Of a DNA stretch of 64,000 nucleotides, positions 56,945 to 64,000 are shown piece by piece (the first letter of the stretch is position 1; each line of letters starts with the position of its first letter). Source of the DNA: CAWIVH01 sp963839475 (GTDB lineage Bacteria; Acidobacteriota; UBA6911). Below the pieces are notes generated by a model. That model did not search any database. It saw only the letters and a list, made by a program, of their open reading frames with translations, and had not been told where the DNA came from. Location: positions 186,001 to 250,000 of the forward strand of contig CAWIVH010000017.1 of the NCBI GenBank assembly GCA_963839475.1, written 5' to 3'. The position numbers were made by a program, and so were the translations under genes.

Positions 56945-57700
56945 GATCCAGCCTGTCAAATCATCTTACAGCCGGCCGATATGCACAGCCTTGTCAATCC
57001 CAATCATTGCATCTGAGTGTACTTATCGCTAAAACTGTTCATTATTAACATCTTCGCGCAAATTCGTTTCGTCAGGAAAGGGATTCAAATCCCTTACCTG
57101 ACTATTTACTTCCCACCTTTCACGAAACGCACGCTTACAATCTACGCACGTCTCCGACCGAATCCTTGACAGCCTCCGACTCCAGATTGTCGATCTCATA
57201 TACAGCGATGTCAACCCGGTCTTTCATACGAAGCCTATGAATCCGTACGATCGAATGAACCATGCAGCTCGATGCATGTCCCTGTGGCTGGGAGGGGAGG
57301 ACGGGATATGGAGCAGGGATGGAAGAACCAATAACGTACAACGATGATTTCGAAGCGTCGTCATCGCACGACGAATGGACGGAAGGAATAAGGGGAAGCC
57401 GAAGATTTTTGGACCAAAAGCCGCCATCCGGACTGATAGGTGTAAAAGGGGGCTGTGATGAAATTTAATATTCAATGAGGAAAGGATTCACAAAATGGGG
57501 TTAAAATGAGCAAGATCACAAATCGCAGGCAAAACGGAGATAAATATTGTTAAGTGCCTGCCAGGGGCGAGTCGATAAAAGATATACGCGACGATCTATG
57601 TTCGGAGTCCGACGATTGGATGCGGCTCATTGGGACGCGGACCGGTATCTCGAGCCCGGGTCCGGCATTGAACGCATCACAGGAGGAAAGGTCAAAGTCG
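56945..57700. promoter_or_regulatory. Long divergent intergenic region with palindrome
   Basis: About 756 bases between the sensor kinase and the barrel-protein gene, with no convincing gene (a 68-codon frame at 57262-57468 has no family resemblance and no good start). It holds a near-perfect 32-base palindrome at 57071-57102 and a 7-bp inverted repeat GCAGGCA/TGCCTGC at 57525-57531/57555-57561. Promoters for both flanking genes must lie here. No riboswitch class could be recognised. Confidence 0.5.
57071..57102. repeat. 32-base near-perfect palindrome
   Basis: GTCAGGAAAGGGATT, a 2-base loop (CA), then AATCCCTTACCTGAC: 14 of 15 positions pair. No T-run follows on either strand. It lies ~127 bases upstream of the sensor kinase start. 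A regulator operator is more likely than a terminator. Confidence 0.7.
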
Positions 57701-58408
57701 ATGAGAAAATTAGCCAGCTTCTGCATCCCTCTAGCGCTCACTATCGCATTTGTGATGCCGTGCTTTGCCCAGACGCAGTACAGGTTGGAATTTTTTGGCG
57801 CCGGATCAAAGCCTTTTGACAAGGGTTTCGAGATTACGGTACCCCAGTCGCAGGTCCCGATGAAAGGCGAACAGAAATTCAAATGGGGAGCCCGCGGCGG
57901 CGTCCGGCTGGGAGCCGACTTCCAGAAACATTGGGGGCAGGATTTTGTTTACAGCTACGGTACCAATCCCAGCGATATCGTGAACTATACAACGAATGCG
58001 AATTTCGCGATGACTGCCCGCACTCATCAATTGAGCTACAACATTCTCTGGTACCCGGGCAATCTTGGGCCTGTAGGCAAAAAAGGGATATTTCCCTACC
58101 TGAGTGCAGGAGCCGGAGGCACGCTCTATACTCTTTCTCAAACTACCGTAAACGAAGCTCTCGATCCGAATCGCGCCGGGCTCGGACAACTGCACAACGA
58201 AAATGTCTTCGCGTTCAACGTAGGCGCCGGCGCTCGTTTCCGCATCAACAGCGTATATGGTTTTCGCGTGGATGTGCGTGATTATATGTCCCGCGCCGTC
58301 CGGTACGGCTTGCCGCAAGAATCGAGCGACCCGAAGGCGACGGTTTTCCCGATTGGCGGCATATGCCACACGCTCGAGATCTCGTTCGGCTTTGTTTACT
58401 ATTTTTAG
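57701..58408 (+). CDS. Outer-membrane beta-barrel protein
   Basis: A 235-residue secreted protein starting at MRKLASFC, with a signal peptide (cleavage after CFAQT) and GGAGGAAAGG upstream. The mature part is predicted to be beta strands with alternating hydrophobicity and ends in FGFVYYF, the aromatic C-terminal residue typical of outer-membrane barrels. Repeated Gly-rich turns (SAGAGGTLY, NVGAGARFR) fit an OmpA/porin-like barrel of ~8 strands. No specific function recognised. Upstream in-frame Met at 57554 is not used. It precedes two large secreted proteins in the same direction. Confidence 0.75.
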   Translation: MRKLASFCIPLALTIAFVMPCFAQTQYRLEFFGAGSKPFDKGFEITVPQSQVPMKGEQKFKWGARGGVRLGADFQKHWGQDFVYSYGTNPSDIVNYTTNANFAMTARTHQLSYNILWYPGNLGPVGKKGIFPYLSAGAGGTLYTLSQTTVNEALDPNRAGLGQLHNENVFAFNVGAGARFRINSVYGFRVDVRDYMSRAVRYGLPQESSDPKATVFPIGGICHTLEISFGFVYYF

Positions 58409-58584
58409 GTGGAAAGCTTACTGCAGGCCGAACGACCAGGAAAGGTACCGGCTGACGGCAACTGAAGCATGGATCACTATGGGCGGAACTCCGCCCAGTG
58501 TGCAGTGAGCAAGAATCCAGGTTTGTTGGGCGACTATTAGCAGTTTTTATGGACAGTTTCGGAGAATCGCTGAGGGATTCCATC

Positions 58585-61500
58585 ATGGCTAGCAATGGTC
58601 ATCATAAACAGCACCGTTTGCGAATTCTGGCCTTATGCCTGATCGGCCTAAGCCTGTTTTCCGGCGGACTCCTTGGGCAGTCCAGTGACAAACCGGCCAG
58701 CTATTTTGTATTCCCCCGTTTTGTCGCTTTTGATGACGTAAGCACCGGCATTGCGCTTTTCAATCCGAGTGCGCGTGAGGCCTCGGTCAGCATTGTCTTT
58801 ACGAGCGCCGATGGCGCGCAGGCAGGCGATGCCGTCACGATCAAAGTTCCAGGCCGGGGCCAGGTCGCCAAAACCTCTGCGGAGCTGTTCGCAGCCGCGA
58901 ATGGCCTGGACGGTTGGATCACCGTAAGCAGTTCAACGGCAGGGATAATTGCCAACTATCAGACTTTTGACGCGGCAGCCACGTTCATGGACGGGGCGGA
59001 AGGTGTCAATGATGACCTGAGCCTGGTATTTCCGGTAGTCCCAGGTCCTGAGGAAGGCATCGCGGAGATAGATTTGCTCAACTCCAATCCGCGACCGACC
59101 ACCGTTGACCTTTCGCTCTGGAATTACGACGGTGCTCTGCTGGGAAAAGCCTCGCTCCAGCTTCCTGCCGGAGCCGTTTACCGCAACCTCGCCTCCGATG
59201 TTTTTCCCGCCGGCACCAGTTTTTCGAAGGCTTCGCATGTGACGGCCTCTTCTCGTGCACTCAATGTATTTTCACAGGCGCAGACCTTTTCAGGAACCAG
59301 CCTGTTCGCAGGTTTTTCATCCGTGGCCGGGTCAACCGGACTGTATGACTTCGCGGCTCTGAACGCGGTGCCCTTATCGAGACTTTCAACAACGGGAGTC
59401 ATTCCGTACTTCCGGACCGGGCGCACGTCGGCGTCCATTTTGTCGCTGGTGAACGCCGAGCCCGCGTCGGTGGATGTTGACCTGACAATCATAGGCAACA
59501 GCGGATCGACCCTCGGCACACGCACCATCACGCTGAAGAGTCACGGCGGCCTGCGGACGCCCCTCCCGTCGATTTTTTCCGGGCTCACAAGCGGAGAGAA
59601 AGAGGGATGGGTGCTTCTCCGGGCCTCCGGAAAGATTCATGCGGCCGTCCTGTACGGGAGGAGCGACTCTTCCGGATTAACAGCAATTCCGCTGCAGAAG
59701 AGCCCCAGTTTCGAGCTGATTACACCCCAGATCTCACAGGGCTCGGGCCGCAGCACCGAATTGACCCTTGTCAATCCCTCCTCAATCGCGATTGCCGCGA
59801 GCATTTATGTGGTCCTTCCCGGCGGGGCTACCGTTACCAACACGAGTGTAGCCCTTGGACCCGGCGCCAGGTTCTCTAAGAGCCTGAGCGACCTGTTCCC
59901 CGAAATGCAGAACCAGTCGGGAGGGTACATCTATGTTCGCGCAACCCAACCGGTCTTTGGAACGGCAATCCTGGGGACGGACAACGGAGATTACCTGGCG
60001 AACCTCGGCAGTCAGCCGCTCTCCGCATCTTTTGTTCCGCCTCAGAGAAAAGTGTTCGCCATTGTTGGAAAAGTAACCGTGGAGGGCGAACCGGCGGCCG
60101 GATACAAAATTGTATTGGTGGGACCGGTGTCCACCTCCGCGACTTCCGCTGCGGACGGTAATTATCTTTTCAGCGATCTTCCTGCAGGCAGTTACACGAT
60201 CGCGATTGTTCATACCGCCAATCTCATCTTCGAACCCGAAATTGCCAAAATAGAAATAATAGCCGCCACCGTAAAACAAGACTTCCAGGGATATAAAAAG
60301 CCGTCGATCTACGGCATCGTCACACTGGACGACAAGCCTGTGGCTAACTACGTCATCACCCTTTCAGGGGCAGCATCGCTTACGGTCAAATCGGGTGCGG
60401 ATGGCGCCTATTCTTTCAATGATCTTTCTTACGGCTCCTACTCCCTGGCTATTGAATACCCCAGCACGCAGGAATTTGTCCCCCAGAAAGCGGATATCGA
60501 ATTGGCTCGTGCCAGCCGCCGGCAGGATTTCCGGGGATTCACCAAGCCCGCCGTTTCGGGGCTTATAACCATGAATGGCAAGCCCTTCGGTGGCCTCAAG
60601 ATCGATCTGACAGGACCCGTGAACCAGACCACGAACTCTGCCGATGATGGAACTTATGTTTTCAAATATCTGCCGGCCGGATCCTATTCCATTACTCTCT
60701 ATTATCCGAAAGGCTTCATATTCATTCCGGACAAGGTGGAATTTACGCTGGACCGGACGAGCAAACGATTCGATTTCCCAGGGTTGACTCCGCCCAACAG
60801 CATAGTCGTGGTTCCCCTATCCCTTCCTGTCGGAAGTGCCGATACCGCGGTGACGGTTTACGGCACGCGTTTCTCCGCAACCTCGGAAGCCTGGGTGGAC
60901 CTGGTTCTCTTGAAGACCAAGGTCGTGGATTCAACCAAACTCCAGATAGAAATCCCCGCGTTTTTAATGGCCATACCCTCGCAATTCAACATCCGTGTTG
61001 TCACTCCGGTTCCAGATGGGGAACCGTCTCTTTCCGATCCATTCCTCTTTTCTGTTTGCCAGTCAGCCCCGTCCCTGTCGGACCTGGCTACTGAAGGGGT
61101 GATTCTCGAAGGTGGCCCAGCCTCCACCATCACTCTTACCGGAACCGGGTTCCTGAAGGGAGTGAAGGTCAAAATCAACGGGAAACTCGACGACATCGTT
61201 GTCAACATGATCAGCGACACAGAGATCCTGGCTGAAGTGCCGGCCAGCTATTTTGAAAAAGGGGGTGTGTTCCCTGTTGCAGTTGTGAATCCATTCCCTG
61301 AAGGCGCCGAATCCAACGTCCAATTGATGACGGTCTACTACCCGGCGCCCGCGGTTCAGGAAATATGGCCCGGGTCGGCTCCGGCAAAATTGGAACCGGG
61401 AGCGGGGCCGCTGACAATTGACGTCATCGGGTACGGCTTCCGCCGCGGAGCCGTGGTGCTTATCAATCAATTGCCGGTCACGACGTTTTACTGCGAGAAC

Positions 61501-62220
61501 GACTTCTACTGCCTGTCGACGCACATGTGGGCGCATATCCCCGCCAATATGCTCCGGAGTTCGGGATTTCTTCAAATCAACGTGAAAAATCCCGATCCCG
61601 CGCTGGCCAACTCCGAAACAGTCTTCCTTCGGATCGACGGGCTCCAGCCGACCATCACATCGGTGGTTCCAGGGACAGCGACAGCTCTGAACCTGCCCGG
61701 CAAATATTCGCTGCCGATCGTCATAACCGGCACAAATTTCGGGGCGCAGACACTGGTTCGATTCTACAGGGTCGAAAATACTGCCCCGCCGGATTTCACG
61801 GCGCCCCAGGTCATCAGCAGCACTCAGATCTATGCCTTTCTTGAAGTGGATTATGCAGCGATTGGGGAATGGAGAGCCGAGGTCATGAATCCGCAGCCCG
61901 GCGGCGGCCAGTCACTGCCCGAAAACTTCTTTATTGCAGAAGGAGCCTTTACCGCCAATCCATTCATTATTTCGCTTTTCCCGGAAGCCATTCCAAACGG
62001 TGCAAGCGGATTCACGCTCGTCATCAACGGGACGAATTTCCAAACCGGCGCTCTGGTCCGATTCAACGCAGCCGAATTGGTTCCCCTTTCCATTAGCGAG
62101 CGGCAGATCCGGGTCGAGATCCCGGGCTCCCTCATCCGTACTCCCGGCAAAGTGCCGGTGAGCGTAACCAATCCCGATACCGGTGGAACATCGAACCGGC
62201 TCTATGTCGATATCCGGTAA
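58585..62220 (+). CDS. Giant secreted protein with 12 tandem beta modules
   Basis: A 1211-residue protein with signal peptide (ILALCLIGLSLFSGG). From the translation I count four ~105-residue repeats (roughly residues 38-485; each with an aliphatic opening like FPRF...GIALFNPS, a G/P-rich middle and an LF-P segment), three carboxypeptidase-regulatory-like repeats (~488-733, each with ADG-YxFxxLPAGSYxI) and five IPT/TIG-like Ig modules (~735-1211). No catalytic residues. The start at 58585 has a GAGGG site; frames begin earlier without one. Probably a cell-surface or matrix protein. The next gene follows after 13 bases. Confidence 0.72.
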   Translation: MASNGHHKQHRLRILALCLIGLSLFSGGLLGQSSDKPASYFVFPRFVAFDDVSTGIALFNPSAREASVSIVFTSADGAQAGDAVTIKVPGRGQVAKTSAELFAAANGLDGWITVSSSTAGIIANYQTFDAAATFMDGAEGVNDDLSLVFPVVPGPEEGIAEIDLLNSNPRPTTVDLSLWNYDGALLGKASLQLPAGAVYRNLASDVFPAGTSFSKASHVTASSRALNVFSQAQTFSGTSLFAGFSSVAGSTGLYDFAALNAVPLSRLSTTGVIPYFRTGRTSASILSLVNAEPASVDVDLTIIGNSGSTLGTRTITLKSHGGLRTPLPSIFSGLTSGEKEGWVLLRASGKIHAAVLYGRSDSSGLTAIPLQKSPSFELITPQISQGSGRSTELTLVNPSSIAIAASIYVVLPGGATVTNTSVALGPGARFSKSLSDLFPEMQNQSGGYIYVRATQPVFGTAILGTDNGDYLANLGSQPLSASFVPPQRKVFAIVGKVTVEGEPAAGYKIVLVGPVSTSATSAADGNYLFSDLPAGSYTIAIVHTANLIFEPEIAKIEIIAATVKQDFQGYKKPSIYGIVTLDDKPVANYVITLSGAASLTVKSGADGAYSFNDLSYGSYSLAIEYPSTQEFVPQKADIELARASRRQDFRGFTKPAVSGLITMNGKPFGGLKIDLTGPVNQTTNSADDGTYVFKYLPAGSYSITLYYPKGFIFIPDKVEFTLDRTSKRFDFPGLTPPNSIVVVPLSLPVGSADTAVTVYGTRFSATSEAWVDLVLLKTKVVDSTKLQIEIPAFLMAIPSQFNIRVVTPVPDGEPSLSDPFLFSVCQSAPSLSDLATEGVILEGGPASTITLTGTGFLKGVKVKINGKLDDIVVNMISDTEILAEVPASYFEKGGVFPVAVVNPFPEGAESNVQLMTVYYPAPAVQEIWPGSAPAKLEPGAGPLTIDVIGYGFRRGAVVLINQLPVTTFYCENDFYCLSTHMWAHIPANMLRSSGFLQINVKNPDPALANSETVFLRIDGLQPTITSVVPGTATALNLPGKYSLPIVITGTNFGAQTLVRFYRVENTAPPDFTAPQVISSTQIYAFLEVDYAAIGEWRAEVMNPQPGGGQSLPENFFIAEGAFTANPFIISLFPEAIPNGASGFTLVINGTNFQTGALVRFNAAELVPLSISERQIRVEIPGSLIRTPGKVPVSVTNPDTGGTSNRLYVDIR

Positions 62221-62233
62221 CCGAGGGCAAGAT

Positions 62234-64000
62234 ATGTCAATAGAAATATCATCCACTGAAAAGGTAATTCGGCATCGCGGATCGGGATCTTCCCGCCAAT
62301 TTCGCTCTAACGGGGAGCGATCCTTATCCCGCTTGCATACCAGCGCCTGGCGGCTGATCTTGATCCTCTCGCTCTCGGCCCTGCTGGCGGCCGGAGCAGC
62401 AATGCCGGCGGGCGCACAAACGAAAAAATTCGCGAACGACAGCTTTGCCACCGCATTGCCGCTTGATATTCATGGATCGGGGCTTACCGGCGCGCTGTAC
62501 CAAACAACGGACATGGCATACTACAAGTTTTCCGTGGATGCCGCGCGTGACATTACCGTATGGCTACAGACCGCCACCTTTGGATCTGAACTAAAGGCCA
62601 TCGTCGCCCTGTATAACGTGGACAAGCAGCTAATGGCCTATAACGACGATGAGTTCCATCTCAAATCCTGGATGTACGAAGGGGACGCGCTCCTGTATAT
62701 CCGTCTTCCGGCCGCGGGCAATTATTTTCTCGCAGTGGCAACTCAGGCAGGGTGGTACCACTTTCCCATTCTCCCGGATATTCCAACCTATTCGGGGACC
62801 TTCAAAATCAATTTACTGACACGCTTCGACGGTGCCGCCACAGGCGATTGGTATGAACCGAACGACACGGCGCAGACCGCCGCGCCGATCAGCCTTCCGT
62901 TCGTATCGGGAACGACAAACCTGCTTTATTTTGGCGATATCGATTGGTTTCGATTCGAGGCTAAAAAAGGCACAAGGCTGAGCATCGACATAGAAGCCCT
63001 CGAACAAACCGGCGCCCCGGGGTTTGATCTGATCGTCAGCCCCAGGCTCGGATTATTCGACGCACGCGGCAATCTGCTGATGTCCAACCTCCATGCACCC
63101 GACCCGGACACGGGTTTCGCCAGCGACCCCGCGCTGACGTTTGACGTCCCGGCGGATGGCAGATACTACATCTGTGTTACAGCTTCCAGCGATAGAAACT
63201 TCACGACGGCATTCAAGGACGCTGAATTTCTCAGGAATCCCTACGTCGGCAGCAAGGCCCATAGCCTGGGCTACTATCAGCTTGAGGTTCGCGAGGCCTA
63301 CAAGCTCTATTTCGCGCATATCGCCAACGGGGTATTCGGGGAATCCCGTTTTTCCACCAGTGTCATTTTACAGAACACCTCAACCCTGCCCGCGCGCGGT
63401 GAGCTGAAGCTCTATAAATCCGATGGATCACCGATGTCTTCAGAATTCCCGCCTACGGCCCAGACCGGCAGTTCATTCTGGTTCGACATACCTCCGGGAG
63501 GCGCATCCGTCATTACGACGGACGGCAAAGGAACCGGGAGTGCTGGTTACGCAGCGGTGGACACCACAGTCCCTATCACGGGCACCGCCGTGTTTTCCCA
63601 ATTTGACAGCCGCGGAGCACTTGTTACGGAAGCGGCCGTGGCAGCTTCGTCGGGCATAGAATTTTTTGCCTTCCCGGTCGATAACAGCGGCGATTACAAC
63701 ACTGGCTTGGCCGTCGCGAACATCTCCGGATCCACCAAAGCAACCCTGACGCTGAAAATGGTTGATCTCGCAGGTAAAACGCTTTCAGCCAAGACGATGA
63801 CATTGGAGCCGGGTACGCAGAAGGCGGTATTTGTAGGAGGAACTGGCCAGTTATTCCCGGAATTGCCTGGTGTAAGGGGAAGCCTCCAGGTATGGGCAGA
63901 CCAGCCGGTTTACGCCATTGCGCTGCGCAGCACTCCGAAAACCCTGACCACTTTGGAACCTGTGCCCATGGATTTGCCTTACAATCCTGTAACCCTGCGA
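62234..64000 (+). CDS. Large secreted PPC-domain protein (partial, runs off window)
   Basis: The frame is open from ATG at 62234 to the window end, 589 codons. A 42-residue hydrophilic leader precedes a hydrophobic signal (WRLILILSLSALLAAG), so the true start may be a later TTG near 62333. Two PPC-like (bacterial pre-peptidase C-terminal) domains lie at ~63-195 and ~202-355 (the second with EPNDTAQTAAPISL), then two copies of the same ~105-residue module found four times in the upstream protein (~359-469 and ~473-576). A GAGGGC site precedes the ATG. No protease domain in the visible part. It probably forms an operon with the preceding gene. Confidence 0.72.
   Translation, partial: MSIEISSTEKVIRHRGSGSSRQFRSNGERSLSRLHTSAWRLILILSLSALLAAGAAMPAGAQTKKFANDSFATALPLDIHGSGLTGALYQTTDMAYYKFSVDAARDITVWLQTATFGSELKAIVALYNVDKQLMAYNDDEFHLKSWMYEGDALLYIRLPAAGNYFLAVATQAGWYHFPILPDIPTYSGTFKINLLTRFDGAATGDWYEPNDTAQTAAPISLPFVSGTTNLLYFGDIDWFRFEAKKGTRLSIDIEALEQTGAPGFDLIVSPRLGLFDARGNLLMSNLHAPDPDTGFASDPALTFDVPADGRYYICVTASSDRNFTTAFKDAEFLRNPYVGSKAHSLGYYQLEVREAYKLYFAHIANGVFGESRFSTSVILQNTSTLPARGELKLYKSDGSPMSSEFPPTAQTGSSFWFDIPPGGASVITTDGKGTGSAGYAAVDTTVPITGTAVFSQFDSRGALVTEAAVAASSGIEFFAFPVDNSGDYNTGLAVANISGSTKATLTLKMVDLAGKTLSAKTMTLEPGTQKAVFVGGTGQLFPELPGVRGSLQVWADQPVYAIALRSTPKTLTTLEPVPMDLPYNPVTLR

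Noticed and set aside
57262..57468. 68-codon plus-strand frame in the long intergenic region
   Set aside because: No signal, domain or good ribosome-binding site; composition does not resemble the neighbours.
57480..57640. Possible c-di-GMP or other riboswitch ahead of the barrel gene
   Set aside because: A GCAGGCA/TGCCTGC stem is present, but the conserved cores of known classes could not be found.

Overview
The window is chromosomal DNA from a Gram-negative, LPS-making bacterium. The markers are lpxB, lpxD, an LpxL-type acyltransferase, a heptose-7-phosphate kinase and a beta-barrel protein. Family content fits Acidobacteriota best: secreted proteins built from carboxypeptidase-regulatory, IPT/TIG and PPC modules, a [4Fe-4S] PurF, and many multidomain secreted hydrolases. 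That placement is an inference; a search with the complete 16S gene in the window would settle it. I see no prophage, intact transposon, CRISPR array or defence island.

Layout. 0-0.6 kb: the end of a VapB-like antitoxin and its PIN toxin. 0.6-9.5 kb: mostly minus-strand envelope and secreted enzymes (membrane alpha/beta hydrolase, serine-hydrolase lipoprotein, duplicated-domain secreted protein, MtgA, then an SDR / P-loop NTPase / D-aminoacylase-like cluster whose amidohydrolase has lost its metal ligands). 9.7-12.6 kb: a YheT-type hydrolase and citramalate synthase (isoleucine synthesis) behind an Ile-rich leader peptide and an intrinsic terminator. 12.7-15.2 kb: LpxL-like acyltransferase, FabF-like synthase and acyl carrier protein. 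15.3-20.8 kb: a complete minus-strand rRNA operon (16S, tRNA-Ile, tRNA-Ala, 23S, 5S) with promoter, terminator and long processing stems. 20.9-25.5 kb: tyrS, purN, purM, purF. 25.8-30.5 kb: an LsrF-type enzyme, a class II aldolase/SDR fusion, ruvA and ruvB.

30.6-40.7 kb, plus strand: the MoxR / DUF58 / transglutaminase trio, rimO, yacG, pgpA, cinA, thpR, plsY, a Trm112-like protein and a VIT1-type metal transporter, many overlapping by 4 bp. 40.7-53 kb, minus strand: heptose kinase, a Cys-rich unknown, a SprT-like metalloprotein, an ABC-2 exporter directly coupled to lpxD, an ICMT-like methyltransferase, a catalytically dead M1-peptidase-like TPR protein, lpxB, mnmA and an ECF sigma factor. 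53-57 kb: a sensor kinase / sigma54-activator pair. 57-64 kb, plus strand: an outer-membrane barrel and two very large secreted proteins, the second cut by the window edge.

The strongest candidates for something undescribed are the Ile attenuator of cimA, a roughly 105-residue repeat shared by the two giant secreted proteins, and two enzymes (amidohydrolase and M1 peptidase) that keep the fold but lack the catalytic metal sites. I found no clear multi-gene system that is plainly new.
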